Positions 9,034 through 17,136 of a DNA stretch of 35,228 bases are shown piece by piece. Every line of letters begins with the position of its first letter. Positions within the stretch are counted from its first letter, which is position 1. The translations under genes and the position numbers were made by a program. The notes beneath the pieces were generated by a model. It searched no databases. It was not told the origin of the DNA and was given only the letters and a program-made list of their open reading frames with translations. The DNA comes from Comamonas sp. lk (lineage in GTDB: Bacteria; Pseudomonadota; Gammaproteobacteria; Burkholderiales; Burkholderiaceae_C). Where the stretch lies: positions 1 through 35,228 of the forward strand of contig CAMBFN010000005.1 in NCBI GenBank assembly GCA_945865425.1, given 5' to 3'.

Positions 9034-9977
9034 GAGCTTTAATTTGCGGAGTTAGCGGACAGGATGGTGGCTACCTGGCAAAGTTGCTATTGGGCAAGGG
9101 GTATGAGGTCTGGGGCACTTCGCGTGATGCGCAGGCATCCGAATTTCGCAACCTAACTATGCTGGGCATAGCAGGCCGGTTGACGCTGTGCTCAATGGCG
9201 CCTAATGACTTTCGAAGCGTGCTTAGCGTGGTGTCCCGTTGCAAACCCGACGAGGTCTATTTTCTGGCCGGACAAAGTTCCGTTGGACTCTCTTTTGAGC
9301 AACCCGTTGAAACCCTTGAAAGTATCACCATAGGAACCCTCAATGTTTTGGAGGCGGTACGTTTTGTGAGCCAAAGTATCCGCATCTACCACGCCAGTTC
9401 CAGTGAATGCTTTGGCGATGTAGGTAAGTCGGCCGCAAACGAAGTTACCGCATTTGCTCCCCGCAGCCCGTATGCAGTCGCCAAGGCTTCCGCGCATTAC
9501 ATGATTGCCAACTACAGAGAGGCCTATGGTCTTTATGCATGCAGCGGTATTTTGTTTAATCATGAGTCCCCCTTGCGACCGGCTCGCTTCGTAACGCGAA
9601 AGGTGGTGGACGCTGCTGTGCGTATAGCGCGTGGATCGACTGAAAAATTGGCCTTGGGTCGCTTGGATATTTCGCGGGACTGGGGATGGGCGCCTGAATA
9701 CGTAGATGCTATGTGGCGCATGTTGCAGCAAAAAACGCCCAGGGACTACGTCATTGCAACGGGTGTCACAACTAGCTTGCAAGAATTTGTAGATGTGGTT
9801 TTCTCACATGCGGGCTTGGCATGGCGGGACCATGTAATTGATGACCCCATGCTTTATCGCCCTTCAGATATTTTCTATAGCCAGGCAGACCCTTCAAGCG
9901 CCTTGAAGGATTTGGGTTGGCAGGCCAGCGTCACCATGCCCGCACTTGCGGGTCTTTTGGTGCAAGCCGCCAAATGA
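9030..9977 (+). CDS. Second GDP-mannose 4,6-dehydratase-family enzyme (short form)
   Basis: A 315-aa SDR protein with Gmd hallmarks: GVSGQDGGYLAKLLL at the N-terminus, HASSSECFG (Ser in place of the usual Thr, Glu kept), SPYAVAKASAHYM (Tyr-x3-Lys) and NHESPLRPARFVTRKV. It is shorter than the 362-aa Gmd at 4622 and clearly divergent from it, not a recent duplicate. It probably acts on a GDP-hexose; possible roles are a second GDP-mannose dehydratase or a related reductase such as Rmd. The start is ATG 9030, coupled to the upstream stop; a longer reading from 8979 would lie inside the GT4 gene. Its stop overlaps the next start by four bases. Confidence 0.85.
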   Translation: MRALICGVSGQDGGYLAKLLLGKGYEVWGTSRDAQASEFRNLTMLGIAGRLTLCSMAPNDFRSVLSVVSRCKPDEVYFLAGQSSVGLSFEQPVETLESITIGTLNVLEAVRFVSQSIRIYHASSSECFGDVGKSAANEVTAFAPRSPYAVAKASAHYMIANYREAYGLYACSGILFNHESPLRPARFVTRKVVDAAVRIARGSTEKLALGRLDISRDWGWAPEYVDAMWRMLQQKTPRDYVIATGVTTSLQEFVDVVFSHAGLAWRDHVIDDPMLYRPSDIFYSQADPSSALKDLGWQASVTMPALAGLLVQAAK

Positions 9978-10801
9978 TTTCGTTCGTCGTCGCCGTCTAT
10001 AACGCCGCGGATACGCTAGCGCAGTGCTTGGACAGCGTGATCGCACAAAACTGCCAAGATTTTGAATTGCTGGTGATCGATGGGGGCTCCTCCGATGGTT
10101 CACTAGATGTCCTGCATGAGCGCGCGTCGCAAATCGCCTACTGGACCTCCGACGCGGATCAAGGTGTTTACGATGCGTGGAATAAGGCTTTGCCCCATCT
10201 GCGCGGGGAGTGGGTCTGCTTTCTGGGCGCCGATGATTACTTGTGGAGTAACGATGTTGTTGGAGCGCTCATCGAGCAACTGAAGAATTTGTCAGCCCAT
10301 GTTTGTATTGCCTATGGGCAAATCGTGTTGCTGGATAAGGGCGGCAATCCGATGTTCGCGTTGGGCGATCCCTGGGAATCGGTTGAGTCCCAGTTTATGA
10401 AGAAAATGTGCTTGCCGCACCCTGCTGTGATGCATAGGCGTGACGTTTTTGAAACGTATGGCGAATTTGACACATCATTTCGCATTGCCGGGGACTATGA
10501 ATTTCTCTTGCGTACTATCACCGCTAATCGCCCTCATTATTTGGGCGAACTGTTGGTGACCGCAATGCGGCCGGGCGGCTTGAGCACCAACCCTGCCAAC
10601 GCGATCATGGGCCTGAGGGAGGCACACCGGGCGTTGGCAAAGCATGGTTACCCGGTCGCATGGCTTTCGCAGTGCATGGCGTGGGCTCGCGTTTACCTGC
10701 GGCTTTTAGCTAGCCGTTGGCTGGGGCCTCGACTCACCCCTACTGTGTTGGATTGGGGGCGTCGCCTGAGGGGTCTGCCCCCGTACTGGACCAAGGTATG
10801 A
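9974..10801 (+). CDS. Glycosyltransferase family 2, WcaE-like
   Basis: A 275-aa GT-A enzyme. Motifs: SFVVAVYNAADTLAQCLDSV (strand 1), LLVIDGGSSDGSLDVL (nucleotide-binding Asp), SDADQGVYDAWNKAL, and CFLGADDYLW, the DxD-like metal site. The pattern D-x-G-[VI]-Y-D-A-x-N-K matches the WcaE/PglI-like branch of GT2, which in colanic acid is linked to fucose transfer; a fucosyl- or deoxysugar transferase role is therefore plausible. The start ATG 9974 overlaps the preceding stop (ATGA). The C-terminal 60 residues are basic and amphipathic, consistent with membrane association. Confidence 0.9.
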   Translation: MISFVVAVYNAADTLAQCLDSVIAQNCQDFELLVIDGGSSDGSLDVLHERASQIAYWTSDADQGVYDAWNKALPHLRGEWVCFLGADDYLWSNDVVGALIEQLKNLSAHVCIAYGQIVLLDKGGNPMFALGDPWESVESQFMKKMCLPHPAVMHRRDVFETYGEFDTSFRIAGDYEFLLRTITANRPHYLGELLVTAMRPGGLSTNPANAIMGLREAHRALAKHGYPVAWLSQCMAWARVYLRLLASRWLGPRLTPTVLDWGRRLRGLPPYWTKV

Positions 10802-11631
10802 GCGAGCAGCTTCGGTTTGCACCAGTGTCGGTGGTCATTCCTTGCTACCGCTGCGCAGACACCTTGCAGCGTGCGGTGGACTCCGTCGCCGCTCAGTCGC
10901 AGTTGCCCGCGGAAGTCATTTTGGTTGACGACTGCAGTGGCGATGGCACTGCAGACATGTTGGTGGCCATCGCGCGTGCCTTTGAGCCGGGGTGGGTACG
11001 CATAGTGACCCTCGATGAGAACAAGGGGGCAGGCAGCGCCCGCAATGCTGGATGGGCTGTTGCAACCCAGCCCTATATTGCCTTCCTTGATTCAGACGAT
11101 GCTTGGCACCCAAAAAAAATTCAAATTCAACTCGCTTACATGCTGGCCCAGCCGGCGGTTGTGCTTTGCGGCCATGCGCATCTGGTGCTTGGACCAGCGC
11201 TCCAGGCAAACTGGGCGCTTTCGGATGCCGAACTCCCAGCCAAATCAAGGCGTCTGCCTAAGTGGCTGTTGCTGGTGTCCAACCGATTCGTTACACCATC
11301 GGCCATGATCAGGCGTGACGTCATCCAGCGCTTTGAAGAGAGGCAGCGTTACATGGAGGATCACATGCTCTGGCTGAGCGTGGTATGCGCAGGCGGGAGG
11401 GTGGATCGACTCGTAATGCCGCTTGCAGCTATCTTTAAGCGCCCCTACGGACAGGCGGGCCTGAGTGCACAGCTATGGTTGATGGAGCGTGGCGACATAG
11501 GTAACTACCTACGCCTGTTGCGGCAAGGGCATATCAGGCGTGCGCAATTTGTTGGTTTAATCTTACTTTCGGTGGCTAAGTTCGTCCGCCGTATTGTGGT
11601 CCATGCGCTCAAAACGATGTGGACGAAGTAG
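10798..11631 (+). CDS. Glycosyltransferase family 2
   Basis: A 277-aa GT-A enzyme with VSVVIPCYRCADTLQRAVDS, VILVDDCSGDGTADML (donor-binding Asp residues), AGSARNAGWAVATQPYIAF and FLDSDDAWHPKKI, which carries the metal-binding DSDD. The start ATG 10798 overlaps the previous stop (ATGA), so it is translationally coupled. The C-terminus is basic (RRAQFVGLILLSVAKFVRR) with a hydrophobic stretch, suggesting attachment to the inner membrane where lipid-linked intermediates are built. The sugar transferred is not evident from sequence. Confidence 0.92.
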   Translation: MSEQLRFAPVSVVIPCYRCADTLQRAVDSVAAQSQLPAEVILVDDCSGDGTADMLVAIARAFEPGWVRIVTLDENKGAGSARNAGWAVATQPYIAFLDSDDAWHPKKIQIQLAYMLAQPAVVLCGHAHLVLGPALQANWALSDAELPAKSRRLPKWLLLVSNRFVTPSAMIRRDVIQRFEERQRYMEDHMLWLSVVCAGGRVDRLVMPLAAIFKRPYGQAGLSAQLWLMERGDIGNYLRLLRQGHIRRAQFVGLILLSVAKFVRRIVVHALKTMWTK

Positions 11632-11632
11632 C

Positions 11633-12418
11633 GTGCAGGCCGCTCCCGCTGTGACACTTTCCATCGTGAGTCATGGTCAGTTCGCGCTGGTGCGTGCACT
11701 GCTTGGCGATATAGCTCGGCATTGTGGGACTAGCGCTTTGGAGGTGATCCTGACAGTCAACGTACCCGAGGACCTGCCCTCGCAATTTGGTGAGCTACCG
11801 TTCCCCGTGCGGGTGATACACAACGCCAAACCGCTCGGGTTTGCGAGCAACCACAACGGCGCCTTGCGCCAAGCACTTGGCACGCACGTTTGCGTTCTCA
11901 ATCCGGACGTGCGACTTGCGTCTGATGTGTTACCCGAACTTGTTAAATCGCTGGCCGATTTGTCTGTGGGGGTCGTGGCGCCTCTCGTCCTGGATGCCCT
12001 GGGTAAGGTGGAGGACAGTGCACGCAGCTTTCCGACGCCTTGGGTGATCCTGTTGAAAGCGCTAGGTGCAAACCAAAAAACGGATCAGGTCCGGTCCGCC
12101 GCGCCACATGACGTGGACTGGGTGGGCGGAATGTTCATGCTGATGCGTCGCGAGGTTTTCGACGCCCTTGGCGGTTTTGATGAGCGGTACTTCCTGTACT
12201 ACGAGGACGTAGACCTGTGCGCACGGATTTGGTTGGCGAACATGCGGGTAGTGCAGGTACGGCAGGTAAGCGTTATGCACCTAGCCAGGCGTTCCAGCCA
12301 TCGCAGCCTGCGCTATCTGGTCGTGCACCTCGCAAGCATGTGCCGATATTTCTTGTCCGCCAGCTTTAGGGCCACGCTGTGGCGATCCTCTGCACAGATT
12401 GGACTTCGCCGCCCATGA
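11633..12418 (+). CDS. Glycosyltransferase family 2, rhamnosyltransferase-like
   Basis: About 261 aa. It has LSIVSHGQFALVRALLGDI, NAKPLGFASNHNGALRQAL, VCVLNPDVRL (the NPDV form of the metal site), VGGMFMLMRREVFDALGGFD and YFLYYEDVDLCARIW. The GG-x-F..R-x-x-F-x-x-x-G-G-F-D-E..YYEDVDL block is the signature of the WbbL/rhamnosyltransferase-like GT2 branch. The start is uncertain: GTG 11633, two bases after the previous stop, is chosen by position; ATG 11603 would add ten residues overlapping the upstream gene. No dTDP-rhamnose genes are in the window, so a GDP- or UDP-deoxysugar donor is as likely. Confidence 0.88.
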   Translation: MQAAPAVTLSIVSHGQFALVRALLGDIARHCGTSALEVILTVNVPEDLPSQFGELPFPVRVIHNAKPLGFASNHNGALRQALGTHVCVLNPDVRLASDVLPELVKSLADLSVGVVAPLVLDALGKVEDSARSFPTPWVILLKALGANQKTDQVRSAAPHDVDWVGGMFMLMRREVFDALGGFDERYFLYYEDVDLCARIWLANMRVVQVRQVSVMHLARRSSHRSLRYLVVHLASMCRYFLSASFRATLWRSSAQIGLRRP

Positions 12419-13395
12419 GCGCCTTGGAGCAGCGCTTTGCAGGTGCCGTGCTGGTTACTGGCGCTAGCGGCTTCGTCGGCACGGCACTGCTCGCGAGGCT
12501 CGCCGCCGAGGGCTATAAGGCCGTAGCCGCACCGCGCCGTAGATTAGGCGTGTCTGAGCCGCCAGAGTCCGACCGTTATGACCATGTGAACATGTCGGGC
12601 TGTTATGGCCTGGTCCACCTGGCTGCGCGTGTTCATGTAATGCACGAGGCTGCTTTGGACCCGCTGGCGGAGTACCGAAAGGACAACGTAGAGGCGACTT
12701 TGCGCTTGGCCAGGCGGGCGGCGGCGGCGGGGATCAAACGTTTTGTTTACGTCAGCTCGATCAAAGTCAATGGTGAGTCGACGCTACCAGGCATGGCCTT
12801 CACTGAGGCGGACGCCCCACGGCCGCGAGGCCCCTACGCGATCAGCAAGTATGAGGCCGAGCTTGGCCTTATGGGCATCGCAGGTGAGACCGGGCTGGAG
12901 GTGGTGATCGTGCGCCCACCCCTTGTTTATGGGCCGGGAGTGCGCGCCAATTTCGCGGCCCTTGCGCGCGCAGTGCAGCGCCGTTGGCCCCTACCGCTGG
13001 GCGCGGTGCACAACAAGCGCAGCCTGGTCGCGGTGGATAACCTGGCTGACTTCATAGTCACCTGCCTCACCGCCCCCCAAGCAAGCAACGAGGTGTTCCT
13101 TGTTAGCGATGGTGAAGACCTGTCCAGCGCTGAGCTGTGTCGGGGCTTGGCGTATGCCGCTGGCGTGCCCCCGCGCTTGATTGCAGTGCCCTTGTGGCTG
13201 CTGCAAGGCGCCGCCGCGCTACTTGGGGCTAGGGCAGTTGTGGGAAGGTTGTGCGAGAGCTTGCAGGTCGATCCTGCTAAAGCACGTGAGCGCCTTGGCT
13301 GGGTGCCCCCTTTGGCGGTGCAGGCTGGGCTGGGGCGGGTCTACCGCGGCCGTGGCGCGCTGGCATCCGGGGCGCAGCAAAAGTGCGGTACCTAG
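12415..13395 (+). CDS. wbpV: UDP-4-keto-6-deoxy-HexNAc reductase, WbpV-like SDR
   Basis: A 326-aa extended SDR: VLVTGASGFVGTALLARL (NAD(P) loop), VHLAARVHVMHE, FVYVSSIKVNGES (catalytic Ser), GPYAISKYEAE (Tyr-x3-Lys), VRPPLVYGPGVRANF and LVAVDNLADFI. This motif set is that of WbpV/WreQ-type reductases, which act after WbpM to yield UDP-D-FucNAc or UDP-D-QuiNAc. WbpM is encoded at 24477. The start ATG 12415 overlaps the previous stop (ATGA). The coding sequence looks noticeably GC-richer than genes to the right by eye. It is the last intact gene before the scar; a decayed relative lies at 23479-23831. Confidence 0.83.
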   Translation: MSALEQRFAGAVLVTGASGFVGTALLARLAAEGYKAVAAPRRRLGVSEPPESDRYDHVNMSGCYGLVHLAARVHVMHEAALDPLAEYRKDNVEATLRLARRAAAAGIKRFVYVSSIKVNGESTLPGMAFTEADAPRPRGPYAISKYEAELGLMGIAGETGLEVVIVRPPLVYGPGVRANFAALARAVQRRWPLPLGAVHNKRSLVAVDNLADFIVTCLTAPQASNEVFLVSDGEDLSSAELCRGLAYAAGVPPRLIAVPLWLLQGAAALLGARAVVGRLCESLQVDPAKARERLGWVPPLAVQAGLGRVYRGRGALASGAQQKCGT

Positions 13396-13770
13396 ACTTT
13401 GCTGGCCTTACTCAACCTACGGGGCTGCGCGTGGAGGGTCGCCCACCCGCAAAACCGCATCGCTAGCGTCTGCGAACGCATTCTTTTTGGCAACTGCTTC
13501 GACCGTTTTGGCAGTATCCTTTTTGGCAACTTATACTATCGACGCTGCTGCGAATAGCCTTGCTCATATCTAAGGCGATTTGCTACGCCGTATTCGGCAC
13601 TACGCCATTGATTGTCGACTTCAGTCAGGTTTTGCCAGATTCAAGCATTACATTGGGGTATGTTCCCTAGTCTTACCTTTGATTTTTACTTTGGAAAGTT
13701 TCTTTTTTGTCGCTCGCAGCCCCAATGCGCATTTGCCAAGTCGATCAAGGCGACCGTTGGGTAGTGCCTC
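13396..13770. other. Non-coding stretch, probable recombination scar
   Basis: No frame here gives a convincing protein. An open frame near 13548-13670 yields a hydrophobic 40-residue stretch that I cannot place and that may be a gene remnant. A 13-base direct repeat, CTTTTTGGCAACT, occurs at 13483-13495 and 13519-13531. No terminator or promoter stands out. It interrupts an otherwise tightly overlapping gene order. Confidence 0.5.
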
Positions 13771-13903
13771 ATGAATGTGCCCGAGGTAATGGCTCAGAAC
13801 GAGCAAGTCAAGCCCAAGGTTGCAATCCTGATGGGCACTTTCAATGGGCAGGAACACCTGGGCCAGCAGCTAGACTCTATTGCTGCGCAGACTCACGCAA
13901 CTG
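13771..13903 (+). pseudogene. 5' remnant of a family 2 glycosyltransferase
   Basis: From ATG 13771 the first 44 codons read as a normal GT2 N-terminus: after a short polar leader comes KVAILMGTFNGQEHLGQQLD, then SIAAQTHA. Rhamnosyltransferase-like GT2 proteins normally continue with a Trp and a SDDGSTDGT-type donor-binding motif. Here the homology stops near 13900 and the frame runs on with unrelated residues to a stop at 14103. A full enzyme would be about 280-320 aa, so more than 80 percent of the gene is gone. It marks a deletion or replacement junction at about 13900. Confidence 0.75.
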
Positions 13904-14099
13904 GTAACTCTGGTTCGGAAGCGAACCTAATGGCTGTAATCGTCTTGACCGTATATAAGAATTTTGTTAGAGATGGCTTTGATGATCAGGTTGATCTCGA
14001 CTCCGACAATTGGCCTCGCTCATCTAAACCGTGCGGGATAGTTACTCAGCGCAGAGTGAAGGTTCATAGGTTCTTACATGTTAACTTTGCCGTTAAACC
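13904..14099. other. Non-coding junction sequence before the L-amino-sugar genes
   Basis: About 200 bases between the GT2 remnant and ATG 14100. I found no recognisable protein on either strand, no inverted repeat and no insertion-sequence end. The 14100 gene lacks a good ribosome-binding site (GCCGTTAAACC precedes it), so this stretch may carry a promoter I cannot identify. Confidence 0.45.
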
Positions 14100-14954
14100 A
14101 TGAAAGTAATGATCCTCGGAGTAACCGGCATGCTGGGCAATGCCATGTTTCGCATTTTATCAGAGCGTGGTGATCTGGCCGTTTACGGTACCGCGCGAAG
14201 CAATAGTGCCCGCCAGCACTTTTCGGACAATTTGTCCGCAGGGATCATCGTCGGCACTGATGTTGAAAACAGCGACACCCTGGTCAGAGCATTCACAGCT
14301 GTGCGGCCTGATGTTGTCGTAAATTGTGTCGGCTTGGTTAAGCAATTAGCTGATGCCAACGATCCTTTGCAAGCTGTCCCAATCAACACGCTGTTGCCGC
14401 ATCGGCTTGCAGCGCTTTGCCAGGCCACCGGCGCACGCCTTGTTCATATCAGCACGGACTGCGTATTCTCTGGGTCCAAAGGCAACTATCTTGAAACAGA
14501 CTTTCCAGATGCCTATGATCTTTATGGTCGATCCAAACTGCTGGGTGAAGTGGATTACCCGCATACCATTACTCTGCGGACCTCCATCATCGGCCATGAG
14601 TTGTCGGGAAATCGAAGTCTAGTGAATTGGTTTCTCGCACAGCAGGGAGTAGTCAAGGGCTTTACACGTGCCATTTTTTCTGGCTTGCCAACGGTCGAGC
14701 TAGCAACCGTCGTCCGGGACGTCGTGCTACCCTTCACGGAGCTACATGGTCTGTACCACGTCTCCGCAAAACCCATCAATAAGTTTGATCTGCTACAGAT
14801 GCTGGCACATGCATACGGAAAAAATATCGAAATCAATCCTTCCGAAGAACTCGTTATTGATCGCTCGTTGAATTCGGATCGTTTCAAAGAAGCCACAGGC
14901 TATACGCCACCTGAATGGCCAACACTCATTCAGCGCATGTATGATTTCAAATAA
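14100..14954 (+). CDS. qnlB: RmlD-like UDP-4-keto-6-deoxy-HexNAc reductase (L-QuiNAc pathway)
   Basis: A 284-aa SDR of the RmlD type: MILGVTGMLGNAMFRIL (cofactor loop), VVNCVGLVKQ, VHISTDCVFSGSKGNY (catalytic Thr/Ser region), YDLYGRSKLLGEV (Tyr-x3-Lys) and ITLRTSIIGHEL. RmlD proper reduces dTDP-4-keto-rhamnose. Here the gene directly precedes a FnlA-type dehydratase and a FnlC-type 2-epimerase, the arrangement of WbvB-WbvR-WbvD (QnlA-B-C). In that pathway this enzyme yields UDP-L-RhaNAc, later epimerised to UDP-L-QuiNAc. It is not the CapF/FnlB type, which is about 370 aa and carries a C-terminal cupin domain; that argues against L-FucNAc. Confidence 0.82.
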   Translation: MKVMILGVTGMLGNAMFRILSERGDLAVYGTARSNSARQHFSDNLSAGIIVGTDVENSDTLVRAFTAVRPDVVVNCVGLVKQLADANDPLQAVPINTLLPHRLAALCQATGARLVHISTDCVFSGSKGNYLETDFPDAYDLYGRSKLLGEVDYPHTITLRTSIIGHELSGNRSLVNWFLAQQGVVKGFTRAIFSGLPTVELATVVRDVVLPFTELHGLYHVSAKPINKFDLLQMLAHAYGKNIEINPSEELVIDRSLNSDRFKEATGYTPPEWPTLIQRMYDFK

Positions 14955-14970
14955 ATAAAAAGGATTAAAA

Positions 14971-15981
14971 GTGTTTAATGGAAAAATCTTGATGATTACG
15001 GGCGGCACAGGCTCATTTGGTAACGCCGTCCTCAAGCGATTCCTGGAAACAGATGTCAAGGAAATTCGCATCTTCAGCCGTGATGAGAAGAAGCAAGAGG
15101 ACATGCGGATCATTCTCAACAACCCCAAGCTCAAGTTCTACATCGGTGATGTCAGGAGCTATGATAGCGTTAGCGATGCCATGAAGGGTGTGAATTATGT
15201 CTTCCATGCTGCGGCACTCAAACAAGTGCCGTCGTGCGAGTTCTATCCCATGGAAGCGGTTCGCACCAATGTGCTGGGTGCTGAAAATGTCATGAATGCA
15301 GCGATAGCCAACCGGGTTGAGCGCGTCGTTTTACTCAGCACTGACAAGGCGGTCTACCCCATCAATGCAATGGGCATCTCCAAAGCCATGATGGAAAAGC
15401 TAATGGTCGCGAAGGCACGCATGCGCACAGAAGGCGAAACCGTGATTTGTGCCACCCGCTACGGCAATGTCATGGCATCGCGCGGCTCTGTAATTCCATT
15501 GTTTGTCAGCCAAATAAAGGAAGGCAAGCAATTGACCATTACAGATCCAGCTATGACACGATTCCTGATGTCGCTGGAAGACTCCGTGGATCTGGTGGCG
15601 TATGCATTTGAAAATGGTCAACAAGGCGATATTTTTGTCCAGAAGGCACCTGCATCGACTATCGAAGTATTGGCGCAGGCGTTGCAAGCACTATTTTCTA
15701 AGAAAGACAACATTCGCATTATTGGCACGCGCCATGGCGAGAAATTGTACGAGTCGCTGGTGGCACGAGAAGAGCTTGCCAGAGCCAGCGACATGGGTCG
15801 CTATTACAGGGTTCCGGCAGACAACCGCGATTTGAACTATGCAAAATTCTCCGTAGAAGGCGAACTCAACATTGCCACTTTTGATGACTACACATCTCAC
15901 AACACGACGCGATTGGATGTCGAGGGTGTCAAAAATCTGCTGCTCAAGCTTGATTACATTCAGGAGCAGCTAAATGCTTAA
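14971..15981 (+). CDS. qnlA: UDP-GlcNAc 4,6-dehydratase / 5-epimerase (FnlA/WbvB/CapE family)
   Basis: A 336-aa enzyme starting at GTG 14971 with AAGGAT upstream, a good ribosome-binding site. Motifs: LMITGGTGSFGNAVLKRFL, IFSRDEKKQEDMR, HAAALKQVPSCEFYPMEA, LLSTDKAVYPINAMGISK (the catalytic Met-x3-Lys replaces the usual Tyr-x3-Lys) and ATRYGNVMASRGSVIPLF. Enzymes of this family turn UDP-D-GlcNAc into UDP-2-acetamido-2,6-dideoxy-L-4-hexulose, the shared precursor of UDP-L-FucNAc and UDP-L-QuiNAc. It lies between the RmlD-like reductase and the 2-epimerase and overlaps the latter by eight bases. It is a soluble, single-domain protein, unlike the membrane-anchored WbpM at 24477. Confidence 0.92.
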   Translation: MFNGKILMITGGTGSFGNAVLKRFLETDVKEIRIFSRDEKKQEDMRIILNNPKLKFYIGDVRSYDSVSDAMKGVNYVFHAAALKQVPSCEFYPMEAVRTNVLGAENVMNAAIANRVERVVLLSTDKAVYPINAMGISKAMMEKLMVAKARMRTEGETVICATRYGNVMASRGSVIPLFVSQIKEGKQLTITDPAMTRFLMSLEDSVDLVAYAFENGQQGDIFVQKAPASTIEVLAQALQALFSKKDNIRIIGTRHGEKLYESLVAREELARASDMGRYYRVPADNRDLNYAKFSVEGELNIATFDDYTSHNTTRLDVEGVKNLLLKLDYIQEQLNA

Positions 15982-17095
15982 GGTCATGACCATCGTCGGT
16001 ACTCGACCAGAGCTAATCAAAATGTCAAGAGTGATCGCTGAATTTGATCGACATACACAGCATGTCTTGGTTCACACCGGCCAAAACTTCGATTACGAAC
16101 TTAATCAAATTTTCTTTGAAGATCTTGGCATTAGAAAACCCGATTATTTTCTTAAGGCTGTTGGTAATAACGCTGCCCAAACAATTGCGCGTGTGATTGA
16201 GAAAGCCGATGAGGTACTGGAAAAAGAGCAGCCCGAGGCCTTACTGCTTTATGGCGACACCAACTCATGCCTTTCGGTCATTGCCGCAAAACGCCGCAAG
16301 ATTCCTGTATTTCACATGGAAGCGGGTAACCGTTGCTTTGATCAGCGCGTGCCAGAAGAACTCAATCGCAAGGTTCTGGATCATCTGAGCGACATTAATA
16401 TGGTGCTCACCGAGCATGCTAGGCGTTATTTGCTGGCCGAAGGAATATCCGCTGACAAAATTATCAAAACCGGCTCCCACATGCAAGAAGTGCTTGAGCA
16501 CTACATGCCAAAAATTACAGCATCGGATGTGCTTGACCGACTCAACCTACAACCTCAAGGCTACTTCTTATTGAGCGCGCACCGTGAAGAAAATGTCGAC
16601 TCGACTGAAAACCTGCAAGACCTGCTGGATACACTGCAGGCTCTGGTTAAACAGCATGAAATGCCAGTCATCGTATCCACCCATCCGCGCACCAGACAGC
16701 AGCTGGAAAAGTTAGGGGTTGATGGTCTGAGTTCGAGAATCCAGTTCCTCAAGCCATTTGGTTTCTCTGACTACATCAAGTTGCAGATGGAAGCGTTCTG
16801 TGTCCTGTCTGACAGTGGCACCATCACTGAAGAAGCTTCGTTGCTGGGCTTGACTGCCGTGACAATTCGTAACTCACACGAACGTCCAGAGGGTATGGAC
16901 CAGGGCACGCTGATCATGAGTGGGCTGAAGTCGGAACGTGTTTTGGATGCTGTCCGTATTGTGACCAGCCAGGATCAGACCGGTGCTATTCGTCATGCGG
17001 TTCCAGACTATGAAGGCGGGCTGGTATCGCAGAAAGTTCTGCGGATTGTCCTGAGTTATGTTGACTTTATCAATCGCGTAGTTTGGTCGAAATAA
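15974..17095 (+). CDS. qnlC: UDP-HexNAc 2-epimerase, non-hydrolysing (FnlC/WbvD/WbjD type)
   Basis: A 373-aa enzyme of the WecB-like fold: MTIVGTRPELIKMSRVI, VHTGQNFDYELNQIFFEDL, LLYGDTNSCLSVIAAKR, HMEAGNRCFDQRVPEE, LSAHREENVD and VLSDSGTITEEASLLG. WecB itself carries HVEAGLR where this protein has HMEAGNRCFDQRVPEE, the variant typical of WbjD/FnlC/WbvD, which invert C-2 of 6-deoxy-L-HexNAc. With the RmlD-like reductase its product should be UDP-L-QuiNAc. The start ATG 15974 overlaps the dehydratase by eight bases. Its end marks the left side of the ABC-export cassette: related clusters usually continue directly with transferases such as WbuB, which here lie 5 kb away. Confidence 0.92.
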   Translation: MLKVMTIVGTRPELIKMSRVIAEFDRHTQHVLVHTGQNFDYELNQIFFEDLGIRKPDYFLKAVGNNAAQTIARVIEKADEVLEKEQPEALLLYGDTNSCLSVIAAKRRKIPVFHMEAGNRCFDQRVPEELNRKVLDHLSDINMVLTEHARRYLLAEGISADKIIKTGSHMQEVLEHYMPKITASDVLDRLNLQPQGYFLLSAHREENVDSTENLQDLLDTLQALVKQHEMPVIVSTHPRTRQQLEKLGVDGLSSRIQFLKPFGFSDYIKLQMEAFCVLSDSGTITEEASLLGLTAVTIRNSHERPEGMDQGTLIMSGLKSERVLDAVRIVTSQDQTGAIRHAVPDYEGGLVSQKVLRIVLSYVDFINRVVWSK

Positions 17096-17136
17096 ATCCG
17101 AATTTGGTGCAAGTAAAAAAATTAGTGAGAGAAATA

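Noticed and set aside
13483-13531. Paired 13-base repeats as a possible CRISPR or phage attachment site
   Set aside because: Only two copies 36 bases apart, no spacer array, no integrase or tRNA nearby.
13580-13774. 64-codon open frame with a hydrophobic centre
   Set aside because: No ribosome-binding site and no family resemblance; it lies in the scar region and a short PNAH match to WbpL-type transferases is too weak to use.
14100-14954. dTDP-4-dehydrorhamnose reductase (RmlD) for dTDP-L-rhamnose
   Set aside because: No rmlA, rmlB or rmlC in the window; the adjacent genes form a UDP-L-amino-sugar route instead.
15974-17095. WecB-type UDP-GlcNAc 2-epimerase for ManNAc supply
   Set aside because: The HMEAGNRCFDQRVPEE variant and the neighbouring dehydratase and reductase fit the 6-deoxy-L-HexNAc 2-epimerases better, and no ManNAc dehydrogenase is present.
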